Source: Promethearchaeota archaeon
Lineage (GTDB): Archaea; Asgardarchaeota; Lokiarchaeia; Sigynarchaeales; SOKP01
Length of the DNA: 18,800 bases
Direction: 5' to 3'
NCBI GenBank assembly: GCA_019057735.1
Contig: JAHLWV010000016.1
Location: 1 to 18,800, forward strand
The notes beneath the pieces are model-generated. The model was not told the origin of the DNA, did not search any database, and worked only from the letters and a program-made list of their open reading frames with translations. Of the stretch, positions 6,270 through 14,300 are shown piece by piece (position 1 is the stretch's first letter; the number at the start of each line of letters is the position of its first letter). Both the position numbers and the translations under genes were made by a program.

Positions 6270-7187
6270 ATGCCTCAAAATAATTTAAATTTATGCCCAG
6301 AATGTGGGAATGCAAATCTAATTTCTGATAACGCAAGGGGCGAAATAGTCTGTAATGTATGTGGTTTAGTTTTAAGCCAAAATCTTATTGATTCTGGTCC
6401 AGAATGGAGAGCCTTTTCCTCAGAAGAAGCAAATAAAAAAGCTCGAGTAGGAGCACCAACAACATTGACGCTTCATGATAAAGGACTAAGTACTATGATT
6501 GGTTGGACAAATAAGGATGCTTTTGGTAAGAGCATAAGCCCTAAAATGAAAGCCGAAGTCTATCGATTGAGAAAATGGCATGTTCGAACGAGAACTAACA
6601 AATCAATAGATAGGAATTTAGCTTACGCAATGAACGAATTAGACCGATTTTCCTCCCAATTAAGTGTGTCAAGAGAGCTAAAAGAATCTGCAGCACATAT
6701 ATATAGAAAAATGGCTCGTAAGAATCTTATACGTGGAAGATCAATTGAAGCAATGTTGATAGCGTCTATTTACTTATCATGCAGATTAAATAATATCCCT
6801 AAAACTCTTGATGATTTTACCGAGTTTGCTTTAGTTGATAAAAAAAAAATAGCTCGATGTTATAGGCTAATATTAACCGAATTGAAGATAAATATTCAAG
6901 TTTCTTCACCAATCAATTTTATTCCTCGTTTTTGCGCCGAATTAAATCTTTCGGGTAGAACTCAAAACCGAGCTGCGGAATTATTAAAATTAGCTAAAAA
7001 ATATCATTTAACCGCTGGAAAAGCACCTACCGGCTTAGCTGGGGCTGCGTTATATGTGGCAGCAATACAAGAAGGAGAAAGGAGGACTCAGAAAGAAATT
7101 TCTCTAGCCGCTGGTGTTACAGAAGCTACTATTAGGAATAGGTATAAGGAAATAGTTAATCATTTAAGATTTAATTTAAATCCCTAA
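6270..7187 (+). CDS. tfb: Transcription initiation factor B (TFB)
   Basis: TFB binds the TBP-TATA complex and recruits RNA polymerase. From the ATG at 6270 the protein is 305 residues. An N-terminal zinc ribbon CPECG...CNVCG (Cys 9, 12, 28, 31) is followed by the B-reader/linker with GPEWRAFSSEEANKKARVGAP. Two cyclin-like repeats follow. The first includes the ELDRFSSQLSVS region, and the second includes the KYHLTAGKAPTGLAGAALYV stretch. I chose ATG 6270 because GGATC lies 6 bases upstream; an in-frame TTG at 6258 would add four residues. It converges with the Rpo12 gene downstream. Confidence 0.95.
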   Translation: MPQNNLNLCPECGNANLISDNARGEIVCNVCGLVLSQNLIDSGPEWRAFSSEEANKKARVGAPTTLTLHDKGLSTMIGWTNKDAFGKSISPKMKAEVYRLRKWHVRTRTNKSIDRNLAYAMNELDRFSSQLSVSRELKESAAHIYRKMARKNLIRGRSIEAMLIASIYLSCRLNNIPKTLDDFTEFALVDKKKIARCYRLILTELKINIQVSSPINFIPRFCAELNLSGRTQNRAAELLKLAKKYHLTAGKAPTGLAGAALYVAAIQEGERRTQKEISLAAGVTEATIRNRYKEIVNHLRFNLNP

Positions 7188-7227
7188 AGAGCATTGAAAA
7201 CAAGATAACAATAAAATTGGTATAGAA

Positions 7228-7377
7228 TTAGAGAACTTTGATCCGCTTTATTATATCAGGGCGTTTTTTGTATAATATACGAAATCCACAGTGAGAACAT
7301 TTTATCCCTGGAAGTGCGTTTAATTCTTTTTTAGAGACTTCTTTTCCACAGCTTTTTCGAGCACAAACGTATTTCAT
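7228..7377 (-). CDS. rpo12: DNA-directed RNA polymerase subunit Rpo12 (RpoP)
   Basis: This 49-residue protein begins MKYVCARKSCGKEVSKKELN. It continues with ALPGIKCSHCGFRILYK and ends KRPDIIKRIKVL. The ALPGIKC-x2-CG-(Y/F)RILYK block is diagnostic for Rpo12, the Rpb12 homologue that sits on the assembly platform of RNA polymerase. The first zinc knuckle is CARKSC, four residues between the cysteines instead of the usual two. There is no Shine-Dalgarno sequence, and an AT-rich TTTTTTAA element upstream suggests a leaderless message. The PAC2-family gene lies 100 bases upstream on the same strand. Confidence 0.93.
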   Translation of the reverse strand: MKYVCARKSCGKEVSKKELNALPGIKCSHCGFRILYKKRPDIIKRIKVL

Positions 7378-7477
7378 AATTTTTAAAATTAATTAAAGTT
7401 AAAAAATTTTTCGCACATAATTAAAAATGCTGACAAAATTCCTCAAAATATAGAATTTATTAAGAAAATAAATAGAA

Positions 7478-8293
7478 TTATATGTATAGTGACTTTCTCT
7501 TATCCTCAGTATCAACAAACTGAAATGTATTAAGATCTTTTTCTAATTGGTCTCTTTTGTCTTGTAGATTTTTAGTTATATTCTCTATATTATCAAGTGA
7601 ATATTTCTTTTTAATTGGTAAAGTGAACGATTTCTTTAGCATTTCCAAAAGTGTTATCGACGCCTTTAAATCAGTGATATCTTCATTTACCATAGCGATA
7701 TTATCTGTTTCTGCTAAGAGAACTATTCCGTCTAAATTAAACCGTGCTTTTGCTAGTGTAGGAATTAATCCATTAGCACCGATAATTACACCTTTTTGAA
7801 TCTTATCACAATTGGTTCTAGCAAGAAAATTATCTAACAACTCTCGGTTTGTCGAACTTGCATATATTTTTGGAATTTTTGTATTGATTTTGCGACTATT
7901 TATTGGATATGCTCCTAAGGCTATTATCAATTTAATTTTACATTGAAATATAATTTCCGCAAGGAAATTTGAAATTCTATAGATACCCTTGGGTGTTAAA
8001 CTCTGAGCGTCTGCAGTAATTAAAAAAATATCTCTTTTTTGTTCAGGATCTTTCCAAAATAAAATCTCTGCTTTAGGAGCGGATAACATACTATCGTCCA
8101 CGATAGCTCCCGCTGGATAATCATCAAATATAAAATCCATTAAGTTTTTAGCGTCTAATTGTCCTATTAAAGAATCAATCGCAAATTTTCCTACATCGGC
8201 TATTCCTGGCATGCCTAAAATACATATTGGATCGTTAAAATCCTCCTCGTTAAAATCAAAATGTTTAATAATTCTTATCCCAGATTCTGTCAT
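7478..8293 (-). CDS. PAC2-family proteasome assembly chaperone homologue
   Basis: The 271-residue product shows the PAC2-family pattern: an early CILGMPGIADVGKFAID block (about 24-40), a short strand with DDYPAGAIVDD, DIFLITADAQSLTPKG (about 88-103), a buried strand LIIALGAYPIN, and GANGLIPTLAKARFNLDGIV (about 172-191). A short charged helical tail (about 236-262) may form a coiled coil. Archaeal members bind the 20S proteasome core as chaperones or adaptors through a C-terminal motif. Here the C-terminus KSLYI ends hydrophobic-Tyr-x, which resembles the HbYX proteasome-binding tail (L-Y-I), though this reading is inference. It lies next to rpo12. Confidence 0.85.
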   Translation of the reverse strand: MTESGIRIIKHFDFNEEDFNDPICILGMPGIADVGKFAIDSLIGQLDAKNLMDFIFDDYPAGAIVDDSMLSAPKAEILFWKDPEQKRDIFLITADAQSLTPKGIYRISNFLAEIIFQCKIKLIIALGAYPINSRKINTKIPKIYASSTNRELLDNFLARTNCDKIQKGVIIGANGLIPTLAKARFNLDGIVLLAETDNIAMVNEDITDLKASITLLEMLKKSFTLPIKKKYSLDNIENITKNLQDKRDQLEKDLNTFQFVDTEDKRKSLYI

Positions 8294-8478
8294 TTTTTTT
8301 TGCTTAACTATTATTATTTGATAGAATAAGAGTCATAATTTAGTCTTTAAAATCAATGTGTTATCCTAATAGACACATGATTTACCATAAAAGTAATACA
8401 ATCATAATATCACAAAAATTTTATTTTCTGAAGTATCATTAGATATATCGGATTTTGTACCGACAATATTAATTTTTT

Positions 8479-9099
8479 TTGAATCCTATAGAAGTGACCG
8501 AGCTAATTTTTGCATGTCTGAAATGTGGAAAATGTTGTTTTAATCTCAGTTTTTCTGATTCAGATTATATAAAAAGAATTCCATTGTATCCAGAAGAGGT
8601 TGATAAACTAATAGAAATTGCCAAAAAGAGACAAATTCCTCTGAAGGTTAAAGAAGATCTTGTTTTTCCCGATATATTAAATAAAAAAATACTTGTGCTA
8701 ACATATCGCTTTATTTTAAATGAAAATGGTCATTGTATTTTTTATGATCCTAATGTAGGTTGTACTATCCATGAAATTAAACCTTTTGCTTGTCAAGCAT
8801 ATCCATTAGCATTAAAACGGATCGATGCCTTTAATTTAGAAATCACGATTGATTCAACATGCAAATGGGTAGAGGAACATCATACAAAACTAAAAAATAT
8901 AGACCTTAATAAGATAAAAATCACTTTTAGTGAAAGTTTTAAAAAAGCAGAAGCTTTTCTCACGAAAAATAAAAAGTTGCAATTACATATAAGAAGAATG
9001 GAAGCTGAAAATAAAATAAAGATTGCTCGTCAGATTTCATCGGAAGATTTTAATAGAGCTTTAAAAAACTGGAAACGCGACGAAATTAGGGTCAGTTAA
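8479..9099 (+). CDS. YkgJ-family cysteine-cluster protein
   Basis: The 206-residue product has the family's cysteine pattern: C-x2-C-x2-CC (Cys 13, 16, 19, 20), then GHCIFYDPNVGCTIHEIKPF (Cys 86, 95), a Cys at 105 and C-x-YPL. These cysteines are thought to bind zinc or iron. Family members are widespread, mostly uncharacterised, and some are annotated as Fe-S or Zn oxidoreductase-like. The C-terminal third is Lys-rich and helical. The start is TTG at 8479 without a Shine-Dalgarno sequence. An AGATATATC element about 34 bases upstream suggests a very short leader. A GTG at 8494 is the alternative start. Confidence 0.8.
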   Translation: MNPIEVTELIFACLKCGKCCFNLSFSDSDYIKRIPLYPEEVDKLIEIAKKRQIPLKVKEDLVFPDILNKKILVLTYRFILNENGHCIFYDPNVGCTIHEIKPFACQAYPLALKRIDAFNLEITIDSTCKWVEEHHTKLKNIDLNKIKITFSESFKKAEAFLTKNKKLQLHIRRMEAENKIKIARQISSEDFNRALKNWKRDEIRVS

Positions 9100-9337
9100 A
9101 ACTCTAATAATCACCCTATTTTAAAAACTATCTATTTAAAGTTGATTTATCAAGTATATATTTTATTTTATTTTCTGGAAAAGTGTAACAGATGGCAGGC
9201 AAGTTGTAAATCACCTATCTTGTCTTCTAAATTACTTATTTAAATACTTCTAATTCATTAATTTAATTTCATTAAAGAATATTTTATATGATTGAAAACT
9301 ACACTATTAATATGTTCAATAATATTCAATTTTAATT
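9100..9337. other. Intergenic region with a GC-richer island
   Basis: No gene is supported in this 238-base gap. Bases 9174-9234 are clearly less AT-rich than their surroundings. They can form a 6-7 bp hairpin between GGCAAG and CTTGTC with a 15-base loop, as described in the findings. Confidence 0.4.
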
Positions 9338-9973
9338 ATGAGAAAATTCATATCTTTACTCTCAGGTGGTTTGGATAGCCCAATCGCGGCATACTTAATG
9401 TTAAAAAGAGGTTTTACTCCTGCATTTCTCTCGTTTTTAACTTCAGATGATTACGAAGATTCGATGAAAAAAAAAGTTATAAAAATTGTAAAAATCTTAT
9501 CAAAGTTTACAAACGATGAATTGAAAATATATTTCATTAACCACGACAATAACTTAGACACTTTTAAAGAATTCTGCGACAGAAAATTAACGTGTGTTTT
9601 ATGTAAGCGATTAATGTTAAGAATAGCTAAGAAATTAGGAGAATTAAATCAAACTAACATAATAGTAACTGGTGACATTTTAGGAGAACAAGCTAGTCAA
9701 ACGCTAGACAATTTATATGCCTACAATAATATTATTTCTGGTTGTGTAATGTTAAGACCACTAATAGGTTGCGACAAACAAGAAGTAATTGATTTAAACA
9801 AGCAAATAGGGTCCTATAACGCCTCCTCAGAACCCTCTGCAGGATGTAATTTTAACCCTCAATACCCCGAAACTCATGCGAAAATTGGGGAAGTCCTCAA
9901 TTCAGAAAAAAAAGTAAACATTGAGGAGCTAATCATGAAATCGATTAAGAATGCAGAGATTTTAAAATTTTAA
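9338..9973 (+). CDS. Stand-alone ThiI-type sulfurtransferase (PP-loop) domain
   Basis: The 211-residue product is the AANH/PP-loop ATPase part of ThiI. It has SGGLDSPIAAY (9-19) for ATP, LTCVLCKRLM (84-93), and GDILGEQASQTLDNL (112-126), followed by a GC-x-F segment at about 169. ThiI uses ATP to activate tRNA U8 for 4-thiouridine formation. The ferredoxin-like and THUMP domains that bind tRNA in full-length ThiI are absent. Cys 86, 89 and 170 have the spacing of the three cysteines reported to hold an Fe-S cluster in methanogen ThiI (recalled from the literature). Its 3' end overlaps the convergent SWIM gene by 12 bases. It could instead modify another RNA or serve thiamine-like sulfur transfer. 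Confidence 0.8.
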   Translation: MRKFISLLSGGLDSPIAAYLMLKRGFTPAFLSFLTSDDYEDSMKKKVIKIVKILSKFTNDELKIYFINHDNNLDTFKEFCDRKLTCVLCKRLMLRIAKKLGELNQTNIIVTGDILGEQASQTLDNLYAYNNIISGCVMLRPLIGCDKQEVIDLNKQIGSYNASSEPSAGCNFNPQYPETHAKIGEVLNSEKKVNIEELIMKSIKNAEILKF

Positions 9974-10354
9974 ATCCAAATCATCAATAAATTCATTAAA
10001 TCTATCATCTTCCAATTCAGATTCTTTAAAATCAGGTAAAAATTCACAAATTACCTGGGCTAATAAATGTTTACAAAACGATCTTCTTCTTTGAATCACT
10101 ACGGTTTTATAAAAGTCTTGGCAAGAGCAGTACAATTTTGGATATAACAAATATTCGTCATTTTCTCCCAAAGCTATCCAAACAACTCTCCTCGAAGGGT
10201 TAAAGGTATATTTTGTTATACCTCTTTTTATAACCTTTAAAACCTTGTCGACTTTGTCAGGAAAATTTGTATCAATGAAATTCAACAATTCTTCATCAAT
10301 AACGCCTTTCTTTTCAGCCATCAAAGATATATCAAATAATAAATCTTTTGACAT
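9962..10354 (-). CDS. SWIM-type zinc-finger protein
   Basis: The 130-residue product has the SWIM pattern C-x-C-x15-C-x-H (Cys 76, 78, 94, His 96), which binds zinc and is used in DNA or protein contacts. Upstream of it, TKYTFNPSRRVVWIALGENDEYLLYPK reads as the usual beta-hairpin before a SWIM motif. Small archaeal SWIM proteins include relatives of Sws1, a partner of RecA-family recombination factors. Whether that role applies here cannot be told from sequence. The gene overlaps the ThiI-like gene tail to tail by 12 bases and diverges from the glycosyltransferase gene across 49 bases. Confidence 0.8.
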   Translation of the reverse strand: MSKDLLFDISLMAEKKGVIDEELLNFIDTNFPDKVDKVLKVIKRGITKYTFNPSRRVVWIALGENDEYLLYPKLYCSCQDFYKTVVIQRRRSFCKHLLAQVICEFLPDFKESELEDDRFNEFIDDLDLKF

Positions 10355-10403
10355 TTGATTATCATATATTAATTATAATTGATAAATAAAAAGGATCTTA
10401 AGA

Positions 10404-11708
10404 TTGAGCCATATTATATATTTTCCAACGAGATATTTTCCTGCAATTTCGGGAGCAGAATTTTATATCCAAAGTATGGCTGAAATATTAAATTTTAAAT
10501 ACACATATGATATTCAAGTCTATACTTCCACTGCTATTGACTTTAAAGCTTTAAGAGAACCAAGCGGGAGAAGTATTAAACTTGGCGAAAAATATTACGA
10601 CAACGTAAACAATTTAAAAATTACACGTTTTCCTGTTAAGTATAATGTTTCACTAGAAGAAAAACTAAAACTCATAAAAAAAGAAGTATCTTACGAGGAT
10701 TTAGAACTATCTGACGAGTGTTTGATTGAGTATTTAAGAAATGGACCCTACTTGGAAAACTTCCTTGAAAAAATAGCGCCCCCCATTAAAATTTCCTTCG
10801 ATTTAGTTCATACAACCTTCTTTCCCTATTTTAATACAATCTTAACCTTAATGTTAGGAAAACTTACAAATAAACCAACTGTTTGCACTCCCTTTTTTCA
10901 TTTCTCAAATCCCAGATATCTAAACAAAAACTATTTCGAAGCGTTGCAGAAGTTTGATAAGATAATTGCATGTACTCATCTTGAAAAGAAAATTTTAAAG
11001 GAAAAGCTGAGCATTCCAGAAGAAAAAATAAAAGTTATTCCTATGGGAGTAGATTACAAGAAGTTTGAATTACCAAAAAAGCTAACTCCTAAGAGATTTA
11101 ATTTTAAACAGAAGTATTTTAAACCAAATGAAAAGAATCACAGAATGGTATTATTCTGTGGATATAAAAACTATGAGAAAGGAGCCGTTTCAATTTTAAA
11201 AGCAATTCCCTACATCTTAAAAAAATTCAGAAAAGTGTATTTTGTCTTTATTGGGCCACCTACTATTGCGTTTAATAGAGAGCTCTCTAAAATTCAGAAA
11301 GCTATCCATCCTCGAGTTATTAACTTAACTCCGGATAATTTAACGGGATATTACGATGTAAAGAAAATCGCAGCTTTCAACGAAACTGATGTATTTTTGA
11401 TGCCAAGCCGAAGTGATGCATATGGTATTGCTTTCCTAGAAGCTTGGGCTTCTGGTAAACCCGTTATAGGTGCAAATATTGGAGCGACACCCGAAGTTAT
11501 AAGAGATAAAGTCGACGGGTTACTTGTTGAGTTTGATGATTATATTGACATCGCCGAGAAAGTCGTATTGTTATTAAAAAAGAAGCGATTAAGCAAAAAT
11601 TTAGGAATAGAAGGTAGAAATAAAGTCCAAGAACATCTTTCTTGGGACATAATAGCTAAGAAAACGCACGAAACATATCAAGAATTAATTTTAAAACAAG
11701 GTGAATAA
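10404..11708 (+). CDS. GT4-family glycosyltransferase
   Basis: The 434-residue product has the GT-B fold of retaining sugar transferases. An N-terminal acceptor domain carries FPAISGAEFYIQSM (12-25). A C-terminal nucleotide-sugar domain has VIPMGVDYKKF (211-221), FCGYKNYEKG (251-260) and the catalytic-type PSRSDAYGIAFLEAWASGKP (334-353). In that last motif Asp 338 replaces the first Glu of the E-x7-E pair and Glu 346 is the second. No membrane helix or signal peptide is seen, so it should act on the cytoplasmic face. The start is TTG with GGAT 7 bases upstream. It overlaps the following gene by 8 bases (GTGAATAA), so the two are probably translationally coupled. The sugar and acceptor are unknown. 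Confidence 0.85.
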   Translation: MSHIIYFPTRYFPAISGAEFYIQSMAEILNFKYTYDIQVYTSTAIDFKALREPSGRSIKLGEKYYDNVNNLKITRFPVKYNVSLEEKLKLIKKEVSYEDLELSDECLIEYLRNGPYLENFLEKIAPPIKISFDLVHTTFFPYFNTILTLMLGKLTNKPTVCTPFFHFSNPRYLNKNYFEALQKFDKIIACTHLEKKILKEKLSIPEEKIKVIPMGVDYKKFELPKKLTPKRFNFKQKYFKPNEKNHRMVLFCGYKNYEKGAVSILKAIPYILKKFRKVYFVFIGPPTIAFNRELSKIQKAIHPRVINLTPDNLTGYYDVKKIAAFNETDVFLMPSRSDAYGIAFLEAWASGKPVIGANIGATPEVIRDKVDGLLVEFDDYIDIAEKVVLLLKKKRLSKNLGIEGRNKVQEHLSWDIIAKKTHETYQELILKQGE

Positions 11709-12930
11709 ACTGAAAAAAATATCTGGAAATCCCTATTTAAATAAAAAAGAGGGAGAATTGTTAATCGACAGCATCCTACTTAAAGAAGTTTTAAAAACTT
11801 ATACAACTCCCTTAATTATTTTTTTAGAAAATAGAGTTAGAAATAATATAAACACCTTTAATAAAGTCTTTAAAGCTGTATTTAACAATTTTCAATGTTT
11901 TTATTCCTTCAAAGCTAATTTTCTTCCTGAAATTTGTAATATTGTTAAATCAGAAGGATTAGGCGCTGAATTAATTGGACTACCTGAACTAAAGTTAGCG
12001 TTAAAATTACAATTTCCTCCAGATAAGATAATAGTAGGCGGTCCTTATCTACCTCAAGATCTTATCGAAAAATGCGTTCAGGAAAAAATTAAAGAAATAG
12101 TCGTATATAATATGAACGACTTAATTCGAATCAACTCAATTGCTAAAAAATCTCAAACTATTCAAGATATTTGCCTAAGAATTAATACCCAAAAATTCGG
12201 TAGCAAATTAGGTATTCTTCTAAATCCTTCAAATGTAATAAAATTAAAAAGAATTCTAAATGAAAGTAAAAACCTTAGAATTACAACCTTATTATCTCAT
12301 TATTCTACCCAGATGAACAATTTTGAGTTGTTTGAAAAAAATGTAAATATCCTCTTAGATAATACTAAAATTTTGTTCGATGCTGGAATTAAAATAGAAA
12401 ACATTAATTTGGGTGGTGGTTTTCCTGAAGCAGTTATAATGCCAGAAAAACAGTTGAAAGAACTTGCTACAAGAATATATTTTCTTATAAGTAATTTTGA
12501 GATACGTTTTAAAAACATCTACTTTGAGCCAGGACGTTATTTAGTTGGGGATGCTGGGTTGCTCATTGCTAAAATTATTAAAGTAACTGATGATAGGTGG
12601 ATTTTCTTAAATATAGGTAATCACATCTGCCCCAAATTTGCAAAATCCTCTATGAGATTCTATAACGCAACAAGGATTGAGGAGCCACACAAATTTAAAA
12701 CTTCAATAGCAGGAATTATTCCTACCGATCAGGATGTGTTAGCCAAAAATTATTTTTTCACCAACAACTTAGAAGAAGGAGACTTTGTGATTATTACAAA
12801 TATAGGTGCCTACAATCTGACTTTTTCGAACCGCTTTCCTTATCTCCTTCCCAACATAATTCTTATTAAAGATAAAACCGCTACAAATATTTTCAATCCT
12901 TCAGTAAATCGCGATTTTTCAATTAATTAA
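11701..12930 (+). CDS. Fold-III PLP-dependent decarboxylase homologue (DAP/ornithine decarboxylase family)
   Basis: The 409-residue product has the alanine-racemase-fold signatures: YSFKAN with the PLP Lys (Lys 71), GAELIGLPEL (88-97), LLSHYSTQM (197-205), NLGGGFPE (236-243) for PLP phosphate, and EPGRYLVGDAG (276-286). The C-terminal half has GDFVIITNIGAYNL (360-373). The segment that in diaminopimelate decarboxylase reads G-P-x-C-E-S-x-D here reads GIIPTDQDVLA (338-348), so the cysteine from the second subunit is replaced by Pro 341. This suggests a different substrate or reaction. It starts at GTG, overlapping the glycosyltransferase gene, so it may make or modify an amino-acid-derived part of the same glycoconjugate. 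Confidence 0.8.
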   Translation: MNKLKKISGNPYLNKKEGELLIDSILLKEVLKTYTTPLIIFLENRVRNNINTFNKVFKAVFNNFQCFYSFKANFLPEICNIVKSEGLGAELIGLPELKLALKLQFPPDKIIVGGPYLPQDLIEKCVQEKIKEIVVYNMNDLIRINSIAKKSQTIQDICLRINTQKFGSKLGILLNPSNVIKLKRILNESKNLRITTLLSHYSTQMNNFELFEKNVNILLDNTKILFDAGIKIENINLGGGFPEAVIMPEKQLKELATRIYFLISNFEIRFKNIYFEPGRYLVGDAGLLIAKIIKVTDDRWIFLNIGNHICPKFAKSSMRFYNATRIEEPHKFKTSIAGIIPTDQDVLAKNYFFTNNLEEGDFVIITNIGAYNLTFSNRFPYLLPNIILIKDKTATNIFNPSVNRDFSIN

Positions 12931-13142
12931 AACTCAAGGAAGAACGACTATAACTGCGATACACGATCCGATATTCTCCAATTTAAATAAGTCGTTTAAT
13001 TTCGATTAGTTGAAAAAAAGATGATACTTAAATTGCTTACAGCCTTACCACTTATTTTGTTGGTAATATGTGAATATTATATTCATTCTAATTTTTTATT
13101 TATATTATTTCATTAACGAAACTATAACAACAGTCGTTTTAA
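12931..13142. other. Intergenic region upstream of ftsZ
   Basis: This gap holds an inverted repeat TTACCA (13045-13050) and TGGTAA (13061-13066) with a 10-base spacer. It also holds a TATA-like TTTATATTA around 13099-13107, about 40 bases before the FtsZ ATG. The inverted repeat could be an operator or a hairpin. No gene is supported. Confidence 0.35.
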
Positions 13143-14255
13143 ATGGAATCTCTAATAAGGAATGCTAAAAAAAGAGAAGTAATAAGACCAACCCGAGAAA
13201 ATTTTGGCTACGCGAATATAAAAATAGTTGGATGTGGGGGAGCTGGTAACAATACTATCAATCGTCTAATGAAAATAGGAATTCGAGGAGCAAAATGTGT
13301 GGCCGTTAATACTGATCTCCAACATTTAGAAAGTGTGGAATCTCATATAAAATTGTTAATTGGAAAAAATTTAACACGAGGGTTAGGTGCTGGAGGTAAT
13401 CCAGATGTAGGAAGAGCTGCTGCCGAAGAGTCTCGTGAAGATTTAACTAAAATACTTAGAGAGTCTAACTTAGTTTTTATAACATGCGGAGAGGGGGGTG
13501 GAACGGGAACTGGTAGTGCACCTATTATTGCAGAAATAGCTAAACTTGAAGGAGCTATTGTCGTTGGGGTAGTAACTTTACCCTTTGAAACCGAAATTGG
13601 ACGCATTGACAAAGCACAGGTCGGTCTTAACGAATTAAAAAAATACGCAGACACATTAGTGGTAATAGATAATAACCGCCTTTTAGACATAGCTCCAGAC
13701 TTACCCATTATCGAGGCGTTTAGTGTTGCAGACGAGGTATTAGCAACTATGGTCAAAGGAATAACTGAAACGATTTCGTTACCATCGCTGATTAACTTAG
13801 ATTTTGCTGATGTTAGAACAATTTTAAGTACTGGAGGAGTTGCAATAGTCGGAGTAGGCGAATCTGGTGACAAAAATAACCGCGTAGAAGACGCAATTGA
13901 AGACGCTCTTAATTCACCGTTGTTAGATGTATCTATTGATGGTGCAAAAGGTGCTCTGATTCATATATGCGGGGGAAACGATATGACTTTAGCTGAAGCA
14001 AATTCGGTTGCAAAGAAAATATCGGAAAAAATGGATGTAAACAATGCCATGGTTATTTGGGGTGCTCGAGTAAACGATGAATTTGACGGCTACCTTAGAG
14101 TTATGCTCCTTATTACAGGTATAAAATCACCACAAATTTTTGGGAAGAAGGTCTCAAGTATTTCTTCTTTTAATGAAAATATTTTACCTAAGAATCTTAA
14201 TGAAAGCAAACTTTCTAACGATATCCTTAATATTAGAGAGCTTTCTATTGACTAA
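13143..14255 (+). CDS. ftsZ: Cell division protein FtsZ
   Basis: FtsZ is a tubulin-like GTPase that forms the division ring on the cytoplasmic face of the membrane. The 370-residue product has the N-terminal nucleotide loop GCGGAGNN (30-37), the tubulin signature GGGTGTGSAP (118-127), and the T7 catalytic loop NLDFAD (218-223). The pattern and the GAKCVAVNTDLQHL segment fit archaeal FtsZ1-type proteins. In the signature loop CGEGGG stands where most FtsZ have AGMGGG. The last 40 residues are a variable tail ending NDILNIRELSID, which may be the peptide that binds membrane anchors. There is no Shine-Dalgarno sequence, so the leader is probably short. Confidence 0.95.
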   Translation: MESLIRNAKKREVIRPTRENFGYANIKIVGCGGAGNNTINRLMKIGIRGAKCVAVNTDLQHLESVESHIKLLIGKNLTRGLGAGGNPDVGRAAAEESREDLTKILRESNLVFITCGEGGGTGTGSAPIIAEIAKLEGAIVVGVVTLPFETEIGRIDKAQVGLNELKKYADTLVVIDNNRLLDIAPDLPIIEAFSVADEVLATMVKGITETISLPSLINLDFADVRTILSTGGVAIVGVGESGDKNNRVEDAIEDALNSPLLDVSIDGAKGALIHICGGNDMTLAEANSVAKKISEKMDVNNAMVIWGARVNDEFDGYLRVMLLITGIKSPQIFGKKVSSISSFNENILPKNLNESKLSNDILNIRELSID

Positions 14256-14286
14256 AAATTTTTTCTCCTCCTTTTTAAATCTTCTT
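14255..14286 (+). terminator. T-rich region after ftsZ, with a TATA box for the next gene
   Basis: Directly after the FtsZ stop come TTTTTT and several C/T-rich runs, a plausible archaeal U-tract terminator. CTTTTTAAAT (14271-14280) lies about 25 bases before the ATG at 14301. The same stretch therefore also looks like the promoter of the next, leaderless gene. Confidence 0.4.
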
Positions 14287-14300
14287 CTCTAAACATTTAT

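Noticed and set aside
8356..8378. A 6-bp inverted repeat ATGTGT/ACACAT between the PAC2 and YkgJ genes.
   Set aside because: The stem is short and weak, with an 11-base loop and no U-tract on either strand.
13021..13116. A 31-codon hydrophobic ORF (MILKLLTALPLILL...) upstream of ftsZ.
   Set aside because: It has no Shine-Dalgarno sequence, overlaps the inverted repeat and TATA-like element of ftsZ, and such short T-rich frames arise by chance in AT-rich DNA.
13343..13873. A 176-codon frame on the minus strand inside ftsZ.
   Set aside because: It lies wholly inside the FtsZ coding region in the opposite direction, is Ser/Pro/Thr-rich like a typical antisense shadow, and has no recognisable domain.
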